This document shows positions 9,831 to 22,400 of a stretch of DNA of 64,000 bases, in pieces. Numbering within the stretch: position 1 is the stretch's first letter; each line of letters begins with the position of its first letter. The notes beneath the pieces are model-generated. The model saw only the letters and a program-made list of their open reading frames with translations. It was not told the origin of the DNA and made no database searches. The translations under genes were made by a program, and so were the position numbers. The stretch comes from Branchiostoma floridae (lineage: Eukaryota > Chordata > Leptocardii > Amphioxiformes > Branchiostomatidae), in contig NC_049979.1 of NCBI RefSeq assembly GCF_000003815.2, positions 14,987,459 to 15,051,458 of the forward strand. The letters run 5' to 3'.

Positions 9831-10059
9831 TTTAATTATAAGAGCATCACATTTTAACCAAGGCAATGGCATTAAATAGGATGTCAATTGGTTGATAATA
9901 CCAAGTAAAAACGTTACTCTCCAAGCAGAGCTTGATGGGGAAAATCCTGACCAACCTCTGCTGGGACAGCAGACAACACCTCCTTGCCCTGTCCTTGTCC
10001 TTGATTGAACCAGGTGCAAATAAATTAGCATAAGGGTGAAAGGTCATACAGTCACGAGG

Positions 10060-10375
10060 AAAATTACCCAAAATGGCTGCCGTTGTTTTGTTGTCGTTTA
10101 TCAGCGTAGAGAATTCACCTGTTTCTGATGTCTATCTTGTTGGTAGAGCTGTGTTTTCTTCTAAGTAGCAATCAGAGAGGTGTCTTGTCTGTTCCTGATG
10201 TTTGGTGTATGGTTTGAGGGCGCGTTTTTTCACCTTAAGACCGCAGACGTTTGGTCGCGAAGATCGTTTGAAGAACGCCCCCCTCCCAGCTGTAACCATC
10301 ATATTGTCTTGAGAAAAGTTTCTCCAGTGGCCCTGCGAAATTAAAGACAATTATAGGCGTGGATTGGCACTTTCA
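10060..10375 (+). promoter_or_regulatory. Presumed LYST promoter and 5' UTR
   Basis: This stretch directly precedes the LYST start codon and is less AT-rich than its surroundings. AAAATGGCTGCC at 10070-10081 resembles a YY1-type initiator. Its ATG (10073) opens a 31-codon upstream ORF ending at 10168. An in-frame TGA at 10310-10312 with no ATG before 10376 supports the chosen LYST start. No TATA box is evident. Confidence 0.4.
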
Positions 10376-10462
10376 ATGGATCAGCAGGGAATAGACCCGA
10401 CCATTTTGGAGGCCTGGCAGTCCTTCAGGGCTGAGCAAGGTGGTACACACTCGGCAAGCCAG
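10376..10462 (+). CDS. LYST: LYST exon 1
   Basis: Residues 1-29, [18 protein letters not shown] and onward to SQ; donor GTGGGT. The ATG is the first after an in-frame stop at 10310. It has no counterpart in human LYST, which starts near exon 3. It is accepted because exons 1, 2 and 3 join in phase and each has good splice sites. Confidence 0.75.
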
Positions 10463-13400
10463 GTGGGTCTGTTCAAAATTAGGACATAAGAAGTTCATAC
10501 TCAAGTCACTCACTCTGAAATGGGTTCCTATTGTACTTCATGTACTTTCCAAATTATGTATTGTGCTTGCAAAACGCTAGGAGCTTTCCTATATATTGTT
10601 CTGCTAAACAGGACAAAGTGGTTTCCTGATGTGGTAGTTATGAATTGAATGGAATTCATTTACAAAAGTTGACAACATTTCGATTATTTGCTACTAGCCT
10701 CTTACTTTGCTGAGTATGTGCTGGTATCAAGATACAGAGCATGTGATTCCTCCAATGCCACTGAATTTTTCCTTCTTTCATCATTAATAGGAGCATTAAA
10801 TTCAGTTACCATTAATTGTTTAATAATGAACAACAACACAACTTAGATGTAATAATTAACGTGACATTCTCAATGCAAGAATGATAAAGCTACTTGACTG
10901 TGTACCATGAATTAAATCAATATATATGAATTGTTACTAACAACAAATTCTGATTGTCATTCGTAGTATAAATTGATCTTCATGATAAAGAGTAGTGCTC
11001 ATGGACAAATGTTTAGTTTGTATTCTAATTGGGTTAGCTGTTAATTTGTTGACCCCAGGCATCATGTGACCATTCTAAGTATTCCCATTAGTGTCTGTAT
11101 GTGGGTCACCCATAGTGGGTGAATGAATACATAATACAAACAATGTATGTGATATGTAATCTGACATGTAATAACATTTCAAAGTTTCATTGCAATATTT
11201 TTATTAGAGTGATTGAAGTTTGTATACTAAGTTTGCATATTGTGCAGAGCAGTCATTGTCACTTATAAAAGCTATTACAAGATATTATACAATTTCACTT
11301 GCCTTCAAGGTAAGTCAATTTGCTTCTATGCAATACCCATCTTGACCCTCTCTTTCCCATGCACGTCCTCCATACCTGTAACCAGACCCTGCTATATTGG
11401 CCTGCATGAGGATAGGCTGACCATCAGGTCGTGTCCTTACTGCGGCCTGTTTGTTTGTCACACCCTGGTGCAGAGAGGCCTTAACCCTCTACAAAAACAA
11501 TACCACATGCAATGGAAAACTACATTGGATAAAGTGTAAACATTAAAGGCAAATGCATGGAGAGATCAATCTTACCTCACATTTCTCATTCCTGTTTTTT
11601 TTCCAAAATCTTTTTCCAGGACTCTGAAAAGAAGAAAAAGCTGGAAAGGTTCTTGAAGCTTCTTCTTGTCCAGGCTGAGAAGCAGGAGTTGTGCTTTCTG
11701 AATGACCAAGAGCAGTCTTGGTAAGTTTCTCAGCTTTTTTCTTGAAATGTCCCTGATGATATACAGGAAATGTTGATTTCACTGTAAGCTTATTACGTTC
11801 TTGACTGTAGAAATTCATGGTGTCAACGTTCTCTGAATTATATTTATGTACATTGTACAGGCTAGAATTGCATACATAAAGGTGTTACCTCTAAAATTCA
11901 AAGCTGAAAAATACTGTTTTTTCTTCACTTTATTGTATTTACTCAAGTACCCAACCTCTTTTCATTTAATGTCTTTTCCACAGCACAAAATGAGATAGAT
12001 GTTATTATTTCAGACTTTTTTTATCAGCATTTTACTTCATGCATCTGACTTTTCAGTTTAAGAAACCTGTTTTGGGTTGTTAAATTTGTTGGTTGAAAAA
12101 TGGTCATCAGGAAGTAGATGAAATTTCATGGCAAAGAAAGCAAAGAAAATGATGATAGAGAAATTGCTACAAGAGATTCTTTCCTCATGACACTTTAGGG
12201 TATATCAGGCCTGTGTTTGCCAGGTCAAGGAATGAAGTGGTGTATGTTTTGATGTCTCTGTACAAAGTACTACCGGCCCATCAATCATGGCTACTGACAG
12301 CATGTTTTCCGGGATATATGTGCAAGTATCACAGGAAGTACAGGGGATGGAACGGTACTGTCACCATCAATCTATATTTGCACCTGTCATTATCAAGGAT
12401 ATGCCACGTAATCAGGCAGATAAATGAGTCAATCCTTGTGTGCCCTACTAGTAGACTGGCGTTATTTGAATGTGAAACAGATTTGCCAATGTATCCAAGT
12501 CTGTGTTCACTCATTTCCTCATCACGAGGGGATGACAAACTTCCTGGAACAACAAGGAAACTGTATGCCACTCAGACTTGCAGAGCAATGACCTGGCAGC
12601 ATATAATCCTATCTTATGCCAGTAAGCAAAGTCCCAAACTTGGCTGCTGGTCTGTAGCCTGGGTACCGTCTACCAGGACTCCTTACGCTCACTTTATGGC
12701 AGCAAGTGTAAGCAGCCCTGGTAGAAATAGGATGGTACCCAGGCTACCTGGTCTAGATGAAAATTTGACCACTTTTCCTTATGCCAAGGCTGACCTACCA
12801 TAAAACATTGTAAAATAAACTTTTTAGATATAATTTTGACAAACCAACATGTAGTATGCATGCATATAAATCAATTTTTTATGTCAACGTTTAAATGGAT
12901 TTAATCAATACATTAACTTACAACTTAGAATATGCCCAACACTGATCTGTTGCAGATAGCAAATGCCCCCTACTGATACAAATGTTAACTGCAAGCCCTT
13001 GAATCATTTCGAAGGCTTGATGATAGTATACCTGGTACATGTGTACCCTTAAAATGCTATATGCTAACCAATTGCACTTTACCTGAAGCTTGAGCTATTA
13101 CACTTTTTCGCAAGAAAATGTTTGGCATGCCAATCATGAACCATGTAATCCTAGTACATTTACAGAAGCATTGCTGAGATATGTTGTACAGTTCGGTGCA
13201 TGCTGATACTAATGCCCTTCTCAACAGGATGTGCTCTAATTATAACCCTCTCTGTTGCTGTAGTCTTTGGAAAAATTGCCCGAGGAAATAAATAGAGAGT
13301 GATGTTGTGGACAGCATTTTAACTTTCTGTTATGTTATCAGAAACAGGTACTTCTGAGAAATCTTGGATATAAAATCTTAGGTAGTGTCATCTTGTTTTA

Positions 13401-16400
13401 CAGACACCTGTGGCATTCAGCAGACTGTCTTCAACTTTTAAAGTTCAAAATAGATTTAGTCTGTGTAGTTCTTTACTAAGTCTGTTTCATTGCAATCATG
13501 AAAGATATGCCATTATGAAACGTTGACTTATCTATTGGTGTCCTGCTACTGTAATAGGATCACTCCCCTATGAGCAAAATCTCCTAAAACAAATCTGACC
13601 TTTTGGATGATGAATTTCCAGGTCATTGGATAGTATTTCTTAAACTGTTTTCAGATCACTATTTCCAGGTCTGAAGAGATGGCCTGTAGTTGTATTGGGC
13701 CAGTACTAGCTGGCCGATCATGATTAACCTTTTTGTGATGACCAGCCAATATGTGTCTCACTTCTTCTAACTATCTAAGCATTACCAGCCCCATGTTACC
13801 ACGAGGAAACGCATGAAGTTCTTCTTAAAAGATTTTGTTCCATATAAGTAGTGAAACTCACACGTTGGAAACATGTGTGATCATAAACTTCTGTCTTTTG
13901 TTTAACTCTATTTCCAATGCAAATCAGGTCTAAATAGGCTACCTCTGCGGGGAAAAAGTGTCATTCATTGCTTTATTATTTTTCATTCAACGTCTTTTTA
14001 ACGGCATTGTATAGCCTGACTTCTCTTTGATGTGACTTGGCATATGCTTCACACAAAGTATTTTTCTGATGGACCCTACTGTGTATTCTCATTTGAGTTC
14101 AAAATAATTTTGTGAATGGCAGAGTTTCAGTCATGCGATGGTGTCAGAGATCAAGGATGTCAGGAATTCAGAGTCAGGAAGTTTCTCCTGAATAGGGAAA
14201 GTTGTCTTTCCCTGCTTCAATTTTTGTAGAGCAGCCAGAATAAATGGGATCAAGGCTCAGGCCATTTTGCCCTGCTATGTTTGGCACTGACCCATGCTAC
14301 ACACATCATGACCTTACAGCACCTTTCCAAACTGTTGTCTACTTGTGTTGCCCTGTAGATTTGTTCAAGAGATTACCTTAAATTACAACAGCAGGGATGG
14401 TCTAAAATTGGAAAATGTCCCATGGAGCAGGAAATCACAAAATTGTAGAACATATCCAGGCCATCGTTGTATAACCATTGACGGATTAATCACTAATTGG
14501 GTGGCAGTCTGAAGATTTATATATAAAGTGCTGTTGGTCAATCTGTTCTCTAGAAAGAAACTTCATCTGTAGGAAAGAAGATGACCAACTTGCTCTTGAG
14601 GCAAATGTCTGCTGCATGAGTTTTTGGGATGGACATTGAAGGTACTAGTAATCTGTTGCCAGTGGTATGTTACATTGGTCAGTGCATGATCTCTTCTCAA
14701 CCATCCTTCTTAGTTTGCCCTTTGCTGTGCAAATATTAACCAGAAAGTTGGGGCACATATTGTGCGCAGAAACTAACCTTTGATTCTAGATAAACTACAA
14801 AAGTCCTGTGACTTTATTAATATTTACCACAATGAACAAACTGGTTAAGTTGCCTCCTGGTGTGGGAGGGTCACCATGACCTGTGCATGTTCCTCACCTT
14901 ATAAATCGGTAGGTTTGTTGAATGTTGTTGGATATGACAGTTGAAACATGTAAGTTATGTCAACAGCTACATGTTATATGTAAAAAAAAGTACAAATTTG
15001 TCAAGCAAATAACATAAAATCGGTTTGGAGATTCCTAATCTAGGTCACCTGCTTTTTGCAAACAGAGACTAAATGTCACAGTGAATGAATGTTTTGTTAG
15101 ATAGTAAAGAAGCTAAATCTTACATTAAAAAATATTGCTACATGTGTAGACAGTGTAGTATGGTAAGCAAGTTGTTAATTTCAAGAGACAAATCTTGAAT
15201 TTGACATAGATTTAAGTTGTACTACTGGTATGTATGTAAGAACGTTTTGGTAAAGCAAGGGCCGAAGTTCATTTTGGATTGAATTTCCTTAATGCACTTG
15301 TCTTGATTGATGTTCTTAATGTTTCAGGCTTTCCTGTTCCTTTATGGAGGAAGTGTTGTCAGACTCCTGTTGATTTCTGTCAGAACAGCAGATGTCTGAA
15401 GTTGTGATGCTTTGTTTTGTAGGGACTCCGGTACGGTGTGTAACGTCCTTGCCCAGGAGTTCCTGAGTGATGTCCATGAGTGTTGCAGTGCAGAGGATGG
15501 GGAGAAGACACTGGTGTCCTATCTCCTGTCGGGGAACGGCTGTCTGCTGGTCCAGGCACTGAACATCCTCCCACTACAGGTCAGACCTGCATACATATTT
15601 CTCACTTTATATCCCTCTAGTTCTTCGTCTGTCCGTCTAACTCTTCATCTGTCTCGCACACTCACTCCCTCTCTCTCACTCGCTCGCTCGCTCCCTCTCA
15701 CTCACTCACTCACTCACTCACTCACTCACTCACTCACTCACTCACTCACTCACTCACTCACTCACTCACTCACTCACTCACTCACCCACCCACCCACTCA
15801 CCCACTCGCTCATACAGTTACTCACTAATTTACTCATCATACTCCTTTACCATGTATAGCCATCAACTCCCTAGCTGACTTTCTCTGTCTCACCGTGTGT
15901 TCCCGCTCTGTCCATACATTGGTCAATGCCAGTTTTGCTAGTGATTCACACACAGCTTTGTAAGAATCTGCCCTGTGAGTCTGCCAAGTCCAGTCTGTTT
16001 GGTTGACCAGCAAAGGAAAATGAGGTTGTATAAAACCTTTTGGTATGTTGTCATTGGGCGATGATGACAGGTACAGCAAATCAATTGAAGTTTGTTTGAA
16101 CTTGATTTGGTGGTTGGAGGGAAAGGAGCCCCGTGCAAAAGCTGTGCACATGTTCACAACGTGATCTGTTTCTGGTGAGAGCTCAATGCACTAAATTGCA
16201 AACATAGAACCACTGCAAAATTTCTGGATACAGTATGTGGTTTTCAACTTGCCTCAATATCAATCTGTAATGCTAAGTATATGTTAAATAAATGGCAATG
16301 TGTCTTGATCTGTGTAAGATGTGCTGTAAAATGTGGTAAGAGGGGTGCATATATATATATAGCCACCTCTGGGACACAAGGTTGAAGGTGAAATTCTCTT

Positions 16401-19400
16401 AGGTTGGAGGTGAACCATTACTTATTTATTTCATATCAGCCATGATAACGTTCAGTGTTCTGGACCTTGTGATAACTTATCATCACCCACAGGTTTCTAC
16501 TGTTATCACATGGGCTTCCACAGAGCAGCTGCGGAAACTTTAAAAACCAGAATTTGAATACCATGGTTGCAATTGCTTTTGTTACAGTTTGAGGATGCCG
16601 AATATCCTCAACTTCTGCAGCTTTTTACATTGAAACATGTGTTTTTTCGGGTGGGTATCAGATGAATAGAATACAACATGGCATATTCTGCATCACCGTC
16701 AGTTCCCGGCCAACAGCAGGTTGGGCTGGTATCCTTGGAGATGTGGAATGCACCATGTTGTATTCTATATGTATCACAACATGTACAGTTTCAGTTTCAG
16801 CTGTATATGGAAAAGTTCTTCATAGGGGACCTTGTCATGATGTTTTGTTATCATCGAACCACACCTGACCAGGATTAGCCACCACTGTAGTATGTATACC
16901 TCAGTGTTTGATCACTCAAACCTGTCAGGTAATTAAGTGGTAGAACAGATATCATGGCTGATTTACAGCAGATAGACTAGTTTTACATGTAGCCTATATA
17001 CATGTAGGTGAAGGTTATCATTGCTTGGCACTAAGACAGAATGCCTGTCTGTGCTTGATTCTAACTGTGTTCTCTATTCCATTATTAACTTGACACAGAC
17101 CTCGTTTAGGTTGGAACAAGATGGTACAGGGCATTTACAGAGGGCAACAAAAATCTTGCACAGACTTGTTCTTGGCAGTGTTGGTACGTTCCCCCCATTC
17201 CCAAACCTGCACTATTCCACTTGTCGTGTTGACCTCTAAACAGAGCCAAGTTTAGTGGCTGTTTGCTGTGGGATGGAGGGTTTACAGTGACAGATAGCCT
17301 TAGAAAACTGAGTGGACTATTTACTGGTCTCCATGACATTGTAGGAGGAGTGATGCTGTTCTCCTTTTTACTCTCATAGCGTGAAGTCCCAGGTACCCTC
17401 AGGAAGGTTCAGATACCACTGTTGAGACAACTGCTGAGAGGTTGTTAGTTCAGGGAATGGGTGAGCCATCATTCTATCCCAGAAAGTGTCACAGTGGAAT
17501 TGTGGATAGTGAAGTTATTTGTTCTTGTTAGTTGAGTTCTTCTTTAAAGGTCCTCAAGTCCTCGTAAGGGTATAATTCATAGCCACAAGGAGGTGATCTT
17601 AGGTAGTCATTTCGTCTACAGCCCCTGGGAGGCATGTTGGGAGATACATATAGGAAAAGTGATGCAAGTTTATTTGAAGAGCAAAGTTACGTCTGAATTG
17701 AAATATTGTTGTAACAATACACAATTTTGTAAAGGGCAAGCTAGTAGGTTACAATTGCTGAAGTATCAATGGTTTGGTAATGAAGCACATGCTGCGGTTT
17801 CCTTCAACACTGCTAAGAGTGGAGATATTTGGTGTTAAGGAATGGGACAAAGGAACAGTTTTCACCAGTAGGGCAATATGTCCTTAACAGATTAACATTC
17901 TGCTGTCTAAAGGGGTGGAAGAAAGTGAATCAGATGAATGGTCAGGTTCACAAGCTTTTCAACATGAACCTCTTCAGCCAAAAAAATCTTTATGATCAAG
18001 CTTTCTCTCTGACCAGATTCACTAAACATCATTAAGTTGCTAACCAATGCTCCTATAGGCCATTTTAGTACCCAATTCCAATCGCACCTTACTCCCAGCA
18101 TTACCAGCAGACAAAACGTCAGTCTACTTGACCTTGTACCTCCCCTGGTGTCACCCTTAAGTTCCTCCAAGACTGGGAGGCACCATGGGAGAGAGTGGCC
18201 CTTCCAGACTTGTTAGTGTGCTGGTTGAGTGCTAATTGTTGGGTTTGGTTACAAATCGTGAGCATCCCTTTGGAGTGGTTTGACATCTGAGTATGTGGGA
18301 AAATGGAAGGTCTAAATCCCTAATGGTGAAAGAAGTGGTGTGTCTTCTTGGGAGGTTTGGAAAAACAAGAAAGTCAAACAACTTAAGCAGCCAGAAGTGA
18401 TCTAGTCTTCTGTCTCTTCTTCTATAGTATAGAGCTATCACAGTCACATCTTCATGCTACTTTGTTTTGTAGTGTTAATAGTAAGAAGGTCTGATTCAGT
18501 GATTGTATATATGTGATCTACTATTTTTCTTAGGTTTAGGAACTCCCAGTTTGCTCACATCACTGGGCCATTCTCTGCTCAGTTGTTATTCATTGTTACT
18601 ACCACCAAGAAGGTTAATAAGTGTTTGTGCGAGTGCATATGTGGATGAACAGCATAACTCTGGATGGATTGTATCAATATTTGTTGTGTGGGTAGGTCTT
18701 GAATTATTAGATTTTAGGCCCCCTAGCTGCTTGTTATGTCATTACAGTTGACCTTCTGGTTAGACATTCTATGGTCGTGATTTTTGAGTGGTAGATAGGT
18801 CTTGTAATTAGGGCAGAGAGTAAGTGGTGTAGGTTATAAAACTGTATGTATCAGATTAAATGTTGCTCATAACCACATAGAGCAAACATACATTCAAATG
18901 TGTGATTTCCACAGTAGGTAGCAATTAGCAGACAACTTCAACAGTTCATCACCATAAATGCCCAGTTGATGGCATTGCTGCCCCTACAGCCGGTGATTCT
19001 ATGGGACCGGTGAGGTGAGGTGAGTGAGGTGAATCAAAGACACAGCTGTTTGGGCACATACAATTGTATTATTGTATTCAATCCACCAGAAGTAAATGAT
19101 GTGTTACATCAACCTCTTCTGTATCACCTGTCCTGATTTGAGTTCCTTCCCAATTTCCCTAAGTAGCCCTTTGTGCCCTATACAAATCTGCCATTATAGT
19201 AACTCATTGTCTGCTACCAAACTGCATCTGCAATGCCATAGCCACCATGCCCTGTGGATTTAGTTCAAGGTTTCAGGTGAAGTGTATGACTTGCCATGTG
19301 ATGTAGTCCTATGTGTACTGAGGATCTGGACACCGTGCTATAGCAAGCCTGGATCACACATTTCCCAGGCTTTACAGACTACCCTTTTACTATATTTGAT

Positions 19401-22400
19401 GTTATTGCAACATCCTAGTTTGTTTTTGATGCCATGAAATCAAAGTGTTGTCTGAAGTGTTGGCAACTGTAGACCTGTAAAGTAAACTAAGGTAAATTGC
19501 AAATCAAAGAGTTAGCCTGCACACCTTTGTCCAGACATGAAACATAAGGCCATGCCAAGAGAATAAGGGTTTGATGGTCCAAATGACCAATGGGTCTCAA
19601 GACCAAGTTGGAAGTCTTCATTATCCATAGCAGTCTTAATGTGTTGCTCCAGAAGGCAGACTTTGTCAATTCCACAACACGAACAAGATCTTTGGGACTC
19701 CATCGGCCACCCAGCACAGCCAAACAAAAAAGTACTAAACCGCATTAGCCCAGAGTGCCTGCTTTGATGTTGCTAAATGCCTCTATGTGGCAAAAGCCTT
19801 GTTCTTGCTTTGTAGTACTAAACATTTTCCTACCTAGTTACTGGAGGCACTTGTAACAGTAAATGAGACAAACGTGTCCAAGACGAGTTACTTTGAAATA
19901 TCATCTCTTAACAAACCTTTGAAGCTTAGATAACAAGCTACAAAGTGTGGAGAAATTGCTTTGGGTTTCCCTTAATTCTAGCAATGTCATAACTGCATTA
20001 TACTGTTTCATGATCACATCAGCAACAGAAAGTATGTAATTACAAGGAGGTTAAAAACTTGGTAATTACAATCATAGAGTTGTAATGTGCAAACTGATAA
20101 ATGAGCTTGGAAATGATAAGATCATGTAAAGAAAGAGTTCAGACAGATGCAGGTCATAGATTAGCAGAAGGGTCAAGTTCAAGTTGACAAAAGGAAATGG
20201 TCTGTCTAAGGTGGTGACTGTCAGAGCAGACAGGGTGTCCCCAGCAGGGTATGTTGTCACAGACAGACTTACATGAAGACAGAGTCTATTTACCCACAGC
20301 AAAAATTGCTGTCAACAAGGCACCGAGCCTCTCACAGGAGCTATTCAGACTTGCAGAGGGTGCTGGTGTGGTGCATGAGAAAGCATATCTGTGGTGAAGA
20401 TCACTTTACTCTAATGGGTTGTACCTGAGAGTGGGAGTGTTGGATGCATGCCCCGCCCCTCTGAAATTACATGTATGTGCAGGGCGGTGCATGGATCATG
20501 TAGCGTTTCTTGTGGTCTTTTCAAATGGCAGACAACAACTGATCACAACAGGTGGCAGGAAGAGAATTCCATGCAGTGAAATAGTATCATGTGTGTGCAC
20601 ACTCCTGGCACTAGTGGCATATGCCACACCTTATGCCTTTCCAGCTGGGCCATGTGAGTTTTGCAAATGGAAGAAAATTGACCCTCTTAGGCCAGGTCAT
20701 TACATACTTCAACCTTTGAAGTACTTAGTAAAACAGTACCCAACTCATGTGACCATCATCTTTTTTGTGATGACTATTAGCTGGTATAAACCTTTTAGTA
20801 TGGCACACTCTATTCTATATAGCATCGTGATGTTTCTTTTGCTCTGGAAAAGTTGTCAATCAGTTACTAAATATAGCCATGACTATGTAACTATATAAGT
20901 GTGGACATACTGTATCTTTTTTTTTAGCTCTTTATAGCCCATTCTAAAGAACAATAACCTTTGATCAGTTAGATCAAAGTTCAAAATGAACTGTTAGTTT
21001 AAAATCAATAGAAGTTTGTAGCCTTTTTACTAAAGTAATGGCACTAGTGTTGTTCAATACCTTATCTATTATCTGTATATGTTCATTGTAGAATGGCATA
21101 ATCTCTTAAAATGTCTCATATTGATAATGCCAAATAGATTATGTCATAATATGTAAACTTGTACTAAGTTGTAGTACACATAATATAGCCACGTGTATAT
21201 AAAGTCACAAATATTATAAATGATACTCCTATTGTCCTGTCTGTTCATGTTTCTAATTATATATGGTGGGGTCATCAAATAAGGACTTCATGTACATTGT
21301 AATATTTGCCTGAGTGCAAAGGACACGTGGACAGCTATTATTTGCGCATGTGTAGGGAGGCACATGGACATGGACTTTACTACTACACTGTACCTGCTGA
21401 CCTCGTGGTGTCATACAAACAAGGGAAGTTATACAACAGGGGTGGGGCGATGTTGGGGACAGGCACAGGTCTGTGCTACTTTCTGCTTTATCCTACTCAA
21501 AGGTACTTTTCTCATATTAACTCATTCAGTGGGGTTCTGTATTATAGGGTTATGTTCACTACTAGTTATGTATATTACAGAGATAATGGTGATATTTATT
21601 TTATTGAATACTAGTACCTGTAGTTTATAGTCTAGCTATGATATGACATGGAAGTAATTAGGACTAGTGGTACATGTATGTGTAGGAGTGAATGAAAATG
21701 TGCCAGTTTTCGGTCATTATCAACAACTGGTTGCAAGAATGTTTTTGAATTTCCTTAGAGTTTGCTTTCTTTTCCTCGGGGGAGAAAAAAACTGTATTGA
21801 TTATTCATTTACCATAACTTGAAGATAAAAGCAAGAAGCCAACTAGCTGTTATAATGCTTTGACATGATACATAGTCTAAAAGTGAAAAGACAGCAAATT
21901 TCCAAGCACCTGTCTTTTTTTTTCTTGCAGCCAAATGGTAACTGGCATGTGATAGGTGTAGGAAGTAAATTTTAAAGTAACTCCAAAGTTTTATCATTGT
22001 TGCACTTTGATCATTGGTACATGTGCTACATAATCAATAACTGATTGTTTGGAAACTATCAGACGTAATAAAGATAGATAGTTGACATTGACTCTCAGGT
22101 CTTGTGTTTAGATGTGGATACTGTTCAGATGAGGGTACTGCCACACTTTATAATTTTATGTACCTGTCATAAGGCTGAACAGCTCTGCATACATCATATA
22201 TGAACAGGTGCATGTTGAGTGAGGGTAAACTTCCTGTTAATAGTTTTATCATTGTAGCACTACTGTACCTGATGTTTGTCTCAACTGTAGGCCACATAAC
22301 AGAGTTTTGTCTTCCTGGTTACAGTCACTTCAAAATGAAAAGGATAGGAAAAATAGAGAGCACTTTACCGTACAAATTTGACATGAACATGACTGTTTCG

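Noticed and set aside
12213-12803. 196-codon plus-strand ORF in LYST intron 2
   Set aside because: It overlaps a MITE, shows no known domain or low-complexity pattern of a real protein, and lies in an intron without splice links.
15412-15828. ORF with repeated HSLT units
   Set aside because: Only its first part is LYST exon 3; the repeats are translation of the TCAC microsatellite in the intron.
20419-20898. 159-codon ORF in LYST intron 3
   Set aside because: No recognisable motif, AT-rich chance composition toward its end, and no promoter, splice or poly(A) context.
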